Assembly (NCBI GenBank): GCA_964250225.1
Contig: CAXUEY010000005.1
Coordinates: forward strand, 1-64,000
Direction of reading: 5' to 3'
DNA from: Paraktedonobacter sp964250225
GTDB taxonomy: Bacteria; Chloroflexota; Ktedonobacteria; Ktedonobacterales; Ktedonobacteraceae
DNA: 64,000 nt
The notes beneath the pieces are model-generated. The model searched no databases. It was given only the letters and a program-made list of their open reading frames with translations, and was not told where the DNA came from. Below are positions 27,726 through 37,051 of this stretch, piece after piece (positions within the stretch are counted from its first letter, which is position 1; every line of letters starts with the position of its first letter). The translations under genes were made by a program, and so were the position numbers.

Positions 27726-30700
27726 TTACAGAAAACGCTCAACCTCTTCCTCTGACAATTCCTCAATTTTTTCTATCAGCAGTTCCTCAGCCACTACGGC
27801 CATCTGCGCGACAGTCTCAGCTTGCAAGAGACGTCTCAGCGAGAATTCTACAGGAAAGAGTCCGTTCAATTGAGCCGTGACTTGAGTGAGAAGCAGAGAA
27901 TGTCCACCGAGTTCAAAAAAGTTATCGTGGATGCCAACAGGCTCAATACCCAGAACCCGCTCCCAAACGGACGCAATCGCGCGCTCAACCTCGTTCTCAG
28001 GGGCGGCATAGGTGGTCAGGAGATCCGCGCGCGCGTACTGCTGGATCGTGGTTGTGTCCTGCGTGGTTTCATCGCTCTGGCTATTTGCTTCCCAAGCCTC
28101 TGCTTGCACGACGGCAGAAGCGAGAGAGGGTCGTCTCGTTTCAATCCAATAGCGCTGGCGGTCAAAGGGATAAAGGGGCAGAGGAATGCGCTGGCGCCGT
28201 TCATGTGCGGTGAAACGGCTCCAATCAATATGGACGCCAACGAGCCAGAGCTTGCCCAACGTTTCCAGGAAGAAGCGCTGCGAGGAAGTCTCGTCAGCAT
28301 CCTGGGCATGAGGCAGTGTAGGAAAAAGAGAGAGCGATGTCTTCTGAGTTTGTTGTACCAGCGTACTCAAGGTGCGTCCAGGTCCCAACTCTAATAACGC
28401 CAGGTCTGGCTCTTTCAAGAGTTCGGCTATACCATCGGCAAAGCGCGCTGTCTGCCGGAGATGACGTTGCCAGTAAGAAGGATCAGTCGCTTCCCGCGCT
28501 GTAATCCAGGTGCCTGTGACATTCGAGATATAGGGAATGCGAGGTTCGCGCAGCTCGATCCCCTGGAAGGCCGCCAGGAGATCATCAAGGAGAGGCTCCA
28601 TCAATGCTGAGTGGGACGCACTAGGGATGCGCAGCCAACGGGTATCGATCCCCTGACGGTTGAGATGAGTTTGGAAGATCTCAACCTCGTTGACAGGCCC
28701 GGCTACTGTACAGAGCATCGGACCATTGACGACCGCCAGATCAAGCTGTTTGGGAAGCAGAGGCATCAGTTCTTCTTCTGAGAGGAGGATACTGAGCATT
28801 GCTCCTGGTCCAGTACTCTCCATTAAGCGCGCCCGGGTTGCGATGAGAGCCAGGCCATCTTCTAATGAGAAGACGTCAGCCACGCAAGCAGCAACATATT
28901 CGCCCATGCTGTGACCAAGCAGTGCGCAAGGACGGAGACCGAGATGTATCCAGAACTGAGCCAGGGCGTACTCCACACTAAAGAGAATGGGCTGTGCAAA
29001 GCCTGTTTGAGAGAGCTTTTGGGCCTCTTCCTCTTTTCGTTGGACCTCGGGATAGAGGATCTCACGAATATCCAGGCCGAGTATGCCTCTGAGAATGCCC
29101 GCGCAGCGATCAATTTGTGCACGAAAGACGGGCTCATGCTGATACAGCTCGCGCCCCATCTCGACATATTGCGGCCCCTGACCAGGAAAAAGAAAGGCTA
29201 CCGGACGTTTCTTTTGCTCTTCCACGCGGGTAAAAACTCGTTGCGGAGAGCGACTGCGTAGCACAGTGATTGCATCCTCGTTATTTTGACAAACGCAGAC
29301 CAGGCGATGATGAAAATGACCGCGCCCAACCTGACAAGTATAAGCCAGGTTAGCCAGATCGGTCTCTGAAGATTGCTGCAAAAACGTCACCAGATTGGTG
29401 ACTTGTTGGTCCAGGGCGGCTACGGTTTTGGCGGAGAGAGGGATCACTTGCCAGGGACGAGATGGGCCGCTGGGTGATGGGGCGGGCGCTTCAGTCACAA
29501 TTACATGGGCATTTGTGCCACCAATCCCAAAAGAACTGACACCAGCCAAACGAGGACCGTCAGTTGCTGGCCAGGGTGCGAGGTGCGTGTTAACATAAAA
29601 AGGGCTGTTCTCAAAATCAATTTCCGGGTTCGGCTGTTCAAAATGCAGATGAGGCGGCAACTCTTGATGTTTGAGCGCCAAAGCAGTTTTAATCAGGCCA
29701 GTAATGCCAGCCGCTGCATCCAGGTGCCCCATATTCGTCTTAATTGAGCCGATTGCGCAGAAGTGTTTCCGCTTGGTATAGGTCTGATAGACACGATTTA
29801 AGGCGGCTATTTCAATCGGATCGCCAATGGTTGTTCCTGTGCCATGCGCCTCGATATAGGAGATCTTTTCCGCGCTTACTTCTGCCAGGGCCAGGGCATC
29901 CGCGATAACCTCAGCCTGTCCCTCAATTCCGGGAGCGGTAAAGCCGACTTTGAGCGCACCGTCGTTGTTAATGGCCGAACCTTTAATCACGGCGTGAATG
30001 GTATCGCCATCAGCTAACGCGTTTGCCAGGCGTTTCAATACTACCAGGCCCACCCCGCTGCCAATGGTTGTACCGGTCGCGCGTGCGTCAAAAGCGCGGC
30101 AGTGTCCATCGGAAGAGCCAATACTCCCCTCGCGATAGAAATATCCCTGGATCTGCGGCAACCCGATCGCGCAACCGCCTGCCAGAGCCATATCATTCTC
30201 TCCACTTAGCAAACTCTGGCAAGCTAGATGAACCGCGACCAGGGAGGTCGAGCAAGCTGTTTGCACATTGATAGCTGGCCCTCGCAGATTAAGTTTATAG
30301 GATACACGGTTTGTCAGCGTATCCTTATCGTTACCAATCATGATCTGCATATTGCCCCTCGTCTTCCAGAGTTCGGGATGAGAATTCAGGTTCTGCAACA
30401 AATAGGAGCTTAAACGTGAGCCGCCATAGACACCGATACGCCCTCGATAGGTTTCTGGGTTATACCCCGCGTGTTCCAGCGCGTGCCAGGCCTCTTCAAG
30501 AAAGATGCGTTGTTGGGGATCGAGAATTTCAGCCTCTCTAGGGCTATAGCCAAAGAAGTGAGCGTCGAAATATTCAACTTGATCTAGTTTTCCGCATGCC
30601 TTCACATACTGAGGATCATTTACCGTTTCCGCAGGGATATCCGCTGCGAGCAGTTCGCTGTCAGTGAAAAAGGTAATGGTTTCGGCTCCATTGCGCACAA

Positions 30701-30797
30701 CCCTCCATAACTCATCAATATCTCTGGCGCCTGGGAAACGCCCTGCTATGCCAATAATCGCTATATCGTGATCAAAGGTCTGGTTCTCAGCACTCAT
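27726..30797 (-). CDS. Type I PKS module: KS-AT-ACP
   Basis: The 1023-aa extension module adds a two-carbon (or branched) unit to the dipeptide made by the first synthetase. The ketosynthase shows TACSTS (about 176), EAHGTGT (about 314) and NMGHLD (about 354), so the Cys-His-His set is complete. The acyltransferase has FPGQGPQY (about 534) and GHSMGEY (about 628). The substrate-selecting tetrad reads SASH (about 724), not the HAFH of malonyl enzymes nor exactly the YASH of methylmalonyl ones. The ACP has GGHSL (about 959) and an acidic tail IEELSEEEVERFL. The linker between AT and ACP is only about 75 residues, so no KR, DH or ER is hidden. The upstream gene overlaps the start. An ATG at 30803 and one at 30797 are both possible; the second is spaced better from GAGAGGAG. 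Confidence 0.93.
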   Translation of the reverse strand: MSAENQTFDHDIAIIGIAGRFPGARDIDELWRVVRNGAETITFFTDSELLAADIPAETVNDPQYVKACGKLDQVEYFDAHFFGYSPREAEILDPQQRIFLEEAWHALEHAGYNPETYRGRIGVYGGSRLSSYLLQNLNSHPELWKTRGNMQIMIGNDKDTLTNRVSYKLNLRGPAINVQTACSTSLVAVHLACQSLLSGENDMALAGGCAIGLPQIQGYFYREGSIGSSDGHCRAFDARATGTTIGSGVGLVVLKRLANALADGDTIHAVIKGSAINNDGALKVGFTAPGIEGQAEVIADALALAEVSAEKISYIEAHGTGTTIGDPIEIAALNRVYQTYTKRKHFCAIGSIKTNMGHLDAAAGITGLIKTALALKHQELPPHLHFEQPNPEIDFENSPFYVNTHLAPWPATDGPRLAGVSSFGIGGTNAHVIVTEAPAPSPSGPSRPWQVIPLSAKTVAALDQQVTNLVTFLQQSSETDLANLAYTCQVGRGHFHHRLVCVCQNNEDAITVLRSRSPQRVFTRVEEQKKRPVAFLFPGQGPQYVEMGRELYQHEPVFRAQIDRCAGILRGILGLDIREILYPEVQRKEEEAQKLSQTGFAQPILFSVEYALAQFWIHLGLRPCALLGHSMGEYVAACVADVFSLEDGLALIATRARLMESTGPGAMLSILLSEEELMPLLPKQLDLAVVNGPMLCTVAGPVNEVEIFQTHLNRQGIDTRWLRIPSASHSALMEPLLDDLLAAFQGIELREPRIPYISNVTGTWITAREATDPSYWQRHLRQTARFADGIAELLKEPDLALLELGPGRTLSTLVQQTQKTSLSLFPTLPHAQDADETSSQRFFLETLGKLWLVGVHIDWSRFTAHERRQRIPLPLYPFDRQRYWIETRRPSLASAVVQAEAWEANSQSDETTQDTTTIQQYARADLLTTYAAPENEVERAIASVWERVLGIEPVGIHDNFFELGGHSLLLTQVTAQLNGLFPVEFSLRRLLQAETVAQMAVVAEELLIEKIEELSEEEVERFL

Positions 30798-33700
30798 ACT
30801 CATCTCCTCTCTCTTCGCGCTGGTTGCGTTGGAGAAACCAGAACTCCCGTTGCCGTTGGGTGGTTGCCCTGCGTGTGGCCGCGCGTGCCAGGTTCTCCTG
30901 AAGCGTAAAGTCTTCTTCTCCCGCTCTCAGATAGCGTGCCAGTGCATCAATAGTGGGATACCTGAAGAGATCGACCAGCGAACATACCTGCTTGAGCTGC
31001 GCACGCATTTGCTTATGAACGCGTACCATCGCCAGTGAATGACCGCCTAGATCGAAAAAGTTATCGTCGCGGCTGATCTGCTCAATGTGTAGTTCCTCCT
31101 GCCAGATTGCGCTGATTGCGCGCTCCAGCTCATTCTGGGGCTCGGTATATCGCCCAGCAAAGTCACTCTGAACCAGTTCCGGGCGAGGAAGTGCGCGCCG
31201 ATCGATTTTGCCATTGGGCAAGAAGGGCAGTGCGTCAAGAAAGATCAGGCTGGCCGGGAGCATATAGTCAGGAAGTCGGCTTTTGATCTGGTGGCGGAGT
31301 TTCTTCGCATCAGGCGATGCGGTGGGCTGGAGCACGATATAGGCTACAAGCTGCTTCTCACCGGGCCTATCCTCGCGCGCCATAACCACGGCATTCTGAA
31401 CGGCAGGGAGGGCTAGCAGTGTGGCCTCGATCTCCCCAGGCTCAATGCGAAAACCGCGAATTTTCACCTGATTGTCTCCTCGTCCAAGGAATTCTAGCAC
31501 TTCATCAGAAGCATAGCGCACCAGGTCACCTGTACGATACAGACGCGCTCCTGCCTCCTGACTGAAGGGATGGGGGACAAAACGTTCAGCCGTCAGGTCC
31601 GGAAGATGGAGGTAGTCGCGTGCCAGACCGCTTCCCCCAATATAGAGTTCTCCCATTATTCCGTCAGGTACCGGTTGGAGATGGGTATCAAGAATGTATA
31701 TCTGTGTATTTGGAAGAGGGCGGCCAAGCGGAGGTGAGATCTCGGTGCCAGTGCAGCGAGCAAGCGTCGTGCAGACCGAGGCTTCTGTTGGCCCATAAGC
31801 ATTATAGAAGTTGCGCCCTGGCGCCCAGTTTCTGATCACACTGGCTGAGCATGCTTCGCCTCCACTGAACAGCGTATGGAGGTCAGGCAACGCTGTCGGC
31901 GGTAGATGGGCTAGCGTTGAGGGCGGCAGAAGGGTCCAGGTGATGGCCTCTGCGCGTAAAAGCTCCAGCAGAGGGGCATCTGGCAGCAACTGCTCTTTCT
32001 CGGCAAGCACCAGGCAGGCTCCGTGGGTCAGAGCAGTGAAAATCTCCAGCACGGAGGCATCAAAGTTCAGGGATGCGAACCGGAGAACGCGTTCTCCAGT
32101 TCGCATCTCGCAACGAGTAGCAAGCGCATCAACTAGATTACACACCCCTTTGTGCAGTATAGATGCACCTTTGGGCTTGCCGGTTGAGCCAGAGGTGTAG
32201 ATCACGTAGGCCAGGTGTTCAGGCCCGACCTGGCAGAGAGGATTGGAAAACTGCTCCTCTCGCATATCTACCTGTTGTTCTTCTACCAGGCAGATGATAC
32301 GTTCCCGCTGCTGCGGCAGGCTGGATAGCAAACTCCGGGTAGTGAGGACAATGCGAGCGCGCATGTCCTCTAGCAGAAAAGTGAGGCGATCTCTCGGATG
32401 ATCAGGGTCCAGCGGGACATAGGCTCCTCCGGCCTTGAGAATCGCCAATTGTCCGATGACCATTTCCAATGAGCGCGGCAAATAGAGAGCGACCAACTGA
32501 TCCGCACCAATACCTCGTTGTTGTAACTGACAGGCCAGTTGATTGGCTCGTTCGTTTAGCACCTGGTAGGTCAGCCCACACCCGTTTATCCAGAGCGCGC
32601 AGGCATCGGGCGTGCGTTCTGCCTGTTGTTCAATGCGCTGATGCAGACAAAGTTGGGGCGTTGCCAGGACCTCCGTCGTATTCCAGGCCAGAAGGAGTTG
32701 CTCTCGCTGGCTTGTGGAGAGCAGCGCCAGGTCAGCGATACGTTGGTCTGGGTGTTGTACGATCTCGTTCAATACGCTTTCATAGCAGCTTGCCATCCGT
32801 TGCATGGTACTCTCTTGGAATAGATCAGTGTTATACTCCCAGATCAGGGTGATGCTGTCTTCCCCCTTCTTTCCAGGATGCTGCTCGCCGCGTGGAATTA
32901 CCACGACGCCCAGATCGAATTTGGCTGACCCATTGTTTAGCCCTTCGCGCAACTTCAAAGTTAAGTCAGGCAACTCCAGGTCTGGGAGCGGAGAATCATG
33001 AAAGCCGAAAATAACCTGAAAGAGTGGATTATAGCTCAGGTTGCGTTCTGGCTGAAGCGTGTTGACCAGTTTATCAAAGGGCAAATCCTGGTAGAGATAG
33101 GCTTCGAGTGTAGTCGTGTGCACCTGCTGTAGCAAAGCTCGAAACGAAGGATTCTCAGAAAGATTGGAACGCAGTACTATCGTATTCACCAGCATCCCGA
33201 TCAATGCCTCGCTCTCTTTCCAACGCCGATTTGCCACGCCGGAGCCGACACAGATATCCTCCTGGCCGGTGTAGCGATAAAGCAAAATAAACAGCGCGGT
33301 CAGCATGGTTAGAAAGAGCGTGGTCCCCTCGCGTTGGCTCAGTGCTTTCAGGTCTGTATACAGGGATGGGGCAAGTTGAATGCGTAGCGCGGCTCCATGA
33401 GAGGACTGCACTGGTGGGCGAGGCCGGTCGATGGGCAATTGAAGGAGTGGATGACTCCCAGCCAGGCGTTGCTTCCAATAAGCGATCTGATTTTCCAGGA
33501 TGTCACCTTGCATCCATTGACGCTGCCAGTAAGCAAAATCAGCAAACTGGATGGGCAGTTCTGGCAGAGGAGACGGCTGGTGTACGGAGAACGCCTGGTA
33601 GAGTGCGAGCAGTTCGCGAACAAAGACTGTAAAGGACCAGCCATCATGCACAAGGTGATGCTCCACATGGAGCAGCCAGGCGGTAGATGCGTCCAGGCGT

Positions 33701-35919
33701 AGGAGTAGCCAGCGCACCAGGGGAAGTTGTGTAATAACAAAAGGACGACGGATCTCTGCCTGTATGAGTCGCTCTGCTTCTGGCTCTCGCTTCTGCTCCT
33801 GAAATTCTTGTAGATCGATCACTGGTAGGCGAAACGGCAAGAAGGCGTGAATAATCTGAAGCGGGTGGTTATCGCGCTCCTCAAAGGTCGTCCTGAAGAT
33901 CTCGTGACGGCGCACAATCTCATTCAGGCCGCACTCAAGGGCCTCCAGATCAAGTTTGCCATGCAATTCAATGAGAGCCTGAGCATTATAAGATTGATTC
34001 TGCGGATCAAGCTGGAGCAAAAACCAAACTTGTTCCTGAGAGAACGAGAGAGGAAGAGGAAGCTGACGTGAGATAGCGCGTAGGGGAGGAGTGTTCTCTG
34101 GAGAAACCTGTACTTGATGCATCTCAAGACTATTTGCCAGTTCAGTGATGGTTGGGGCCGAGAAAACGCTTGCCATCGGAAGGACTATCCCAAACACCTC
34201 CTGGATACGCACTACCAATTGCGTAATCAGGAGCGAGTGTCCTCCCAATTCAAAGAAATTCTCATGAATGCCGATGCGCGGTTGATCGAATAGCGTCTCC
34301 CAGAGCTGGGTTAGGAGAAGTTCATTCTGGGTACGTGGCGCGTCATAACTTTCTGAACGCGTGGGGGCAGGAAGCGCGCGACGATCCAGTTTTCCATGCG
34401 AAGTAAGTGGCAGGAACGCTAACGGCACAAAGACGGAGGGGATCATATAATCGGGCAAACTGACCTTCAGATAGGCTCTCAAATCCTGTGTAGACGGTTG
34501 AGTATCCATCTGTACAGACGTAAAATAGGCTACGAGGAACCTCTCGCCGGGGATATCTGCCCGTGCTATAACTACCGCTTCGCGTACCAGGGGATGCCGT
34601 ATGAGCGCCGCCTCAATTTCACCCAGTTCAATGCGAAAACCGCGTATTTTTATTTGCTGGTCCTCTCGTCCTATAAATAGAAGCTGTCCATCGCTTCTAT
34701 ATCGACCAAGGTCACCCGTGCGATAGAGTCGAGCACCCTCGATGCCACTAAAGGGATCGGGCAGAAAGCGATCCGCGGTCAACTCTGGTTTCCCCAAATA
34801 GCCTCGTGCCAGGCTAATACCGCCAATAAAGATTCCTCCAATTTCGCCTTCCTGCACCGGTTGAAGCGCTTCATCCAGGAGATACAATACCCGTGTTTCT
34901 CCCATTGGACGCCCGATAGGGGGAGCAGCCTCATCTTCCTGGCAGAGTGCCAGTGTGGTACAAACAGCGGTTTCTGTCAGCCCATAAGCGTTATAAAAAC
35001 GCCGTCCCGGCGCCCAATGGGAGACGACACGCGCTGAAACAGCCTCGCCCGCACTCAAAAGCAGACGGAGGTCTGGCAATTCCGCGCGTGGGAGTACCGC
35101 CAGTGCCGAGGGAGGAATGATAGCACCCGTAATCGCTGTTCGACGTAGCGTCTCAAGCAGCAAAGGGCCAGGCTCCAGATGTTCACGCTGAGCTAGAACC
35201 AGGCAGGCGCTGGCGTACAGAGGCGAGAAGATCTCAAGAACTGTTGCATCGAACCCCAGCGCAGCAAATTGGAGCAGGCGCATTCCTGAGTGTATCTCCA
35301 AGTTCTGGTTGTACTCACACAAGGTGTGATAAACAGCGCGGTGGGAAACCTCTGATCCTTTCGGCTGACCCGTTGAGCCTGAGGTGTAAATGACGTAAGC
35401 ACAATTCTCTGGTTGTATCTGTGCAACGCTTACAGGCTGGTGATCGAGAACTGCGTGTGAGAAGGTGTCCAGGAACAGCAAGGGAATCGACATGGAAGGA
35501 AGACGATCTATGAGCGCTTTCTGTGTCACAATAGCTTGTATGTTTGCATCCCGTAAGATATATTCCAGGCGTTCAGGCGGGTAGTTCATATCCAGAGGGA
35601 CATAAGCTCCCCCAGCTTTTAATACTCCCAACACGCCGATGACAAGCTCCAAACCTCGTTCCAGGGCAATTGCGACGCGTGTTTCAGGTCTGATACCTAA
35701 AACCTGAAGCCTTTGTGCCAGCACAGCACTTGCGCTCTCAAGCGCTGCATATGTTAAACACTCATCTTCGTAAACTACAGCTATTGTATCGGGCACAACG
35801 AGCCATTGCGCTTCAACCGGTTTGTGGAGTAGATGTTGGTCTGGATCTGTTGGATATACAAATCGAGCTTTTCTAGTTCGCGTATCCAACAGATCTCCTC
35901 GCTGTCCTGAGCCGTCCAT
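30787..35919 (-). CDS. NRPS starter: A-T-C-A-T
   Basis: The 1710-aa first enzyme of the left line; it begins directly with an adenylation domain, so it is a loading module. A1: YTSGSTGQPKG (about 180), NAYGLTE (about 311, with Leu in place of the usual Pro of YGPTE), residues DALILAAVCK, then a carrier (GGHSL about 563). Module two: condensation domain with HHLVHDG (about 755), A2 (YTSGSTGKPKG about 1243, NAYGPTE about 1376) with residues DALLFGAVCK, and a carrier (GGHSLAMVRVH about 1625). The basic C-terminal tail (TTQRQREFWFLQRNQR) probably docks to the ketosynthase encoded next, whose gene overlaps by about 11 bp. Neither code is one I can assign; both resemble hydrophobic/aromatic patterns. 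The ATG follows AAAGGGGG. A good minus-strand promoter lies about 145 bp upstream. Confidence 0.92.
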   Translation of the reverse strand: MDGSGQRGDLLDTRTRKARFVYPTDPDQHLLHKPVEAQWLVVPDTIAVVYEDECLTYAALESASAVLAQRLQVLGIRPETRVAIALERGLELVIGVLGVLKAGGAYVPLDMNYPPERLEYILRDANIQAIVTQKALIDRLPSMSIPLLFLDTFSHAVLDHQPVSVAQIQPENCAYVIYTSGSTGQPKGSEVSHRAVYHTLCEYNQNLEIHSGMRLLQFAALGFDATVLEIFSPLYASACLVLAQREHLEPGPLLLETLRRTAITGAIIPPSALAVLPRAELPDLRLLLSAGEAVSARVVSHWAPGRRFYNAYGLTETAVCTTLALCQEDEAAPPIGRPMGETRVLYLLDEALQPVQEGEIGGIFIGGISLARGYLGKPELTADRFLPDPFSGIEGARLYRTGDLGRYRSDGQLLFIGREDQQIKIRGFRIELGEIEAALIRHPLVREAVVIARADIPGERFLVAYFTSVQMDTQPSTQDLRAYLKVSLPDYMIPSVFVPLAFLPLTSHGKLDRRALPAPTRSESYDAPRTQNELLLTQLWETLFDQPRIGIHENFFELGGHSLLITQLVVRIQEVFGIVLPMASVFSAPTITELANSLEMHQVQVSPENTPPLRAISRQLPLPLSFSQEQVWFLLQLDPQNQSYNAQALIELHGKLDLEALECGLNEIVRRHEIFRTTFEERDNHPLQIIHAFLPFRLPVIDLQEFQEQKREPEAERLIQAEIRRPFVITQLPLVRWLLLRLDASTAWLLHVEHHLVHDGWSFTVFVRELLALYQAFSVHQPSPLPELPIQFADFAYWQRQWMQGDILENQIAYWKQRLAGSHPLLQLPIDRPRPPVQSSHGAALRIQLAPSLYTDLKALSQREGTTLFLTMLTALFILLYRYTGQEDICVGSGVANRRWKESEALIGMLVNTIVLRSNLSENPSFRALLQQVHTTTLEAYLYQDLPFDKLVNTLQPERNLSYNPLFQVIFGFHDSPLPDLELPDLTLKLREGLNNGSAKFDLGVVVIPRGEQHPGKKGEDSITLIWEYNTDLFQESTMQRMASCYESVLNEIVQHPDQRIADLALLSTSQREQLLLAWNTTEVLATPQLCLHQRIEQQAERTPDACALWINGCGLTYQVLNERANQLACQLQQRGIGADQLVALYLPRSLEMVIGQLAILKAGGAYVPLDPDHPRDRLTFLLEDMRARIVLTTRSLLSSLPQQRERIICLVEEQQVDMREEQFSNPLCQVGPEHLAYVIYTSGSTGKPKGASILHKGVCNLVDALATRCEMRTGERVLRFASLNFDASVLEIFTALTHGACLVLAEKEQLLPDAPLLELLRAEAITWTLLPPSTLAHLPPTALPDLHTLFSGGEACSASVIRNWAPGRNFYNAYGPTEASVCTTLARCTGTEISPPLGRPLPNTQIYILDTHLQPVPDGIMGELYIGGSGLARDYLHLPDLTAERFVPHPFSQEAGARLYRTGDLVRYASDEVLEFLGRGDNQVKIRGFRIEPGEIEATLLALPAVQNAVVMAREDRPGEKQLVAYIVLQPTASPDAKKLRHQIKSRLPDYMLPASLIFLDALPFLPNGKIDRRALPRPELVQSDFAGRYTEPQNELERAISAIWQEELHIEQISRDDNFFDLGGHSLAMVRVHKQMRAQLKQVCSLVDLFRYPTIDALARYLRAGEEDFTLQENLARAATRRATTQRQREFWFLQRNQREERGDEYEC

Positions 35920-36062
35920 GCTGAAAGACCCCCTTTTTCCAAATGGAGTGCGAGCAATCTCATCTGCTAAAACAATGTTTTAAAGCTTTTGCCAAAAGAT
36001 ATCCCGCTGTCTTGAAATAGAACGCGCTGTAGAGTTAGATCTTCAATGACACCACTCATACG

Positions 36063-36092
36063 ATTATACCATCAAAAAATTTCCTTAGTCAA
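36063..36092 (-). promoter_or_regulatory. Sigma-70-type promoter for the left NRPS/PKS operon
   Basis: On the minus strand TTGACT (36,092-36,087) is followed after 18 bp by TATAAT (36,068-36,063). This is a near-consensus pair and points at the 35,919 start, leaving a leader of about 135 nt. It is the only strong promoter-like pair I found upstream of that gene. Confidence 0.65.
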
Positions 36093-36177
36093 TACTTCGC
36101 ATTCCCTCTCAAATAAAATGTTACTGAACAGGGTACACTTCCCTCAAATACGAACGTTACCGAGGGGAGTGAGCAAA

Positions 36178-36357
36178 ATGCCGACAGAAGAGCAAATGAC
36201 CGTGAATGGCATAACCTCATTAGGAGTGGTGCGCTCACAGCGCATGACGTTTCATACCATAATGACTGTGGCTCACTTTTGTGGATACGAGTGGGAGTAT
36301 GTGATGATCATGGTATTTACCAGGAAATTCCTACTTCCCCCTCATCCTGGACTTTAA
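36178..36357 (+). CDS. Possible small ORF of unknown function (59 aa)
   Basis: An ATG at 36,178 has GAGGGGAG at good spacing upstream and opens a 59-codon frame (MPTEEQMTVNGITSLGVV and onward) ending just before the plus-strand TATAAT candidate. No family is recognised, the sequence lies inside a control region, and codon use says little at this length. It could be a leader peptide or chance. Confidence 0.2.
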   Translation: MPTEEQMTVNGITSLGVVRSQRMTFHTIMTVAHFCGYEWEYVMIMVFTRKFLLPPHPGL

Positions 36358-36372
36358 GATATACTATTATGG

Positions 36373-36378
36373 TATAAT
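36373..36378 (+). promoter_or_regulatory. Candidate -10 box for the MbtH operon
   Basis: A perfect TATAAT lies 67 bp upstream of the MbtH start. The -35 position (about 36,350-36,355) is a poor match, so the promoter may be weak or need an activator. Confidence 0.4.
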
Positions 36379-36444
36379 ACTAGCACAACAAAGCAATGAA
36401 GCTCGTCTCTCCGTTGCTATATATTTAAAAGTGCGAAAGGATGG

Positions 36445-36699
36445 ATGCACATTCATATGACGAGAGAAGACCAGGAAGATACTACTATCTACAAAGTAGT
36501 GGTCAACCATGAGGAACAATATTCGATCTGGCCAGTTGAACGCGAGAATGCTCTGGGCTGGCGGGACGCGGGAAAAAGTGGACCGAAACAGGAGTGTCTG
36601 GAATATATCAAGGAGGTCTGGACCGATATGCGCCCCTTGAGTCTACGCAAGCATATGGAAGAGCAAGCGAAGCAGGCTGAAGCCAATACGAAAGAGTAG
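36445..36699 (+). CDS. MbtH-like protein
   Basis: Small chaperone-like protein that binds adenylation domains and is often essential for their activity or solubility. The 84-aa sequence shows the full signature: NHEEQYSIWP, LGW, ECLEYI, then VWTDMRPLSL with the three conserved Trp residues. It is slightly longer than the usual 70 or so because of an N-terminal MHIHMTRED segment and a charged C-terminal tail. AAAGG lies just upstream of the ATG; an in-frame ATG at 36,457 is an alternative. It is the only intact MbtH gene in the window, since the copy near 2,200-2,400 is broken, so it probably serves both assembly lines. The next gene begins 22 bp downstream. Confidence 0.95.
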   Translation: MHIHMTREDQEDTTIYKVVVNHEEQYSIWPVERENALGWRDAGKSGPKQECLEYIKEVWTDMRPLSLRKHMEEQAKQAEANTKE

Positions 36700-36721
36700 T
36701 TCATCAAAAGGAGTAGCAAAG

Positions 36722-37051
36722 GTGCGAACCTATTGTAAAGCCTACTATCTCAAGGATTTGCGCCAGTTTCCCTCCTGGAGCGTGCAACCCCAGGAGAATG
36801 GAGAACTGACGGAAGAGAGCATTGTCTATCTCTGGGACGATTTCACGGTCGTCAAAAGTCCGGTACTGGCCGATCAAGAGGCACTCTGGCAGAGTGTAAC
36901 ACCTGAGTGGAAGGCCTTTTGTAAGGAGACACTCCACTTTGAGATCCCCGAAGATCTGCGCTATGCCTATGAACAGGAACCGGGAGCTACTGATACTAAC
37001 CAGGAAACAAGTGAAAAAGGGCACCTTCAGAAAGCGGAGAGTGAGCGATGA
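36722..37051 (+). CDS. Conserved-looking protein of unknown function (109 aa)
   Basis: No family recognised. It is a soluble, aromatic-rich protein with the opening MRTYCKAYYLKDLRQFPSW, a central YLWDDFTVVKSPV and an acidic C-terminal half (HFEIPEDLRYAYEQE). It begins with GTG, supported by AAAGGAG about 8 nt upstream. It sits between MbtH and the 114-aa gene and overlaps the latter by 4 bp (ATGA), so the three are one translationally coupled operon. No counterpart survives in the duplicated block at the left end. A role alongside the synthetases is inferred only from position. Confidence 0.75.
   Translation: MRTYCKAYYLKDLRQFPSWSVQPQENGELTEESIVYLWDDFTVVKSPVLADQEALWQSVTPEWKAFCKETLHFEIPEDLRYAYEQEPGATDTNQETSEKGHLQKAESER

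Larger units (their letters stand above)
35920..36444. other. Divergent control region between the two operons
   Basis: An AT-rich stretch of 525 bp separating the left megasynthase operon from the MbtH operon. It holds a clear minus-strand promoter (36,063-36,092), a plus-strand TATAAT candidate (36,373-36,378), and a doubtful small frame at 36,178. Short AT-rich palindromic bits such as AAAGCTTT near 35,983 are present. No regulator gene is seen in the window, so control must come from elsewhere. Confidence 0.6.

Noticed and set aside
36046..36357. 103-codon frame in the divergent control region
   Set aside because: Its 5' part overlaps the strong minus-strand promoter. Only the shorter version from 36,178 has a ribosome site, and that is listed at low confidence.
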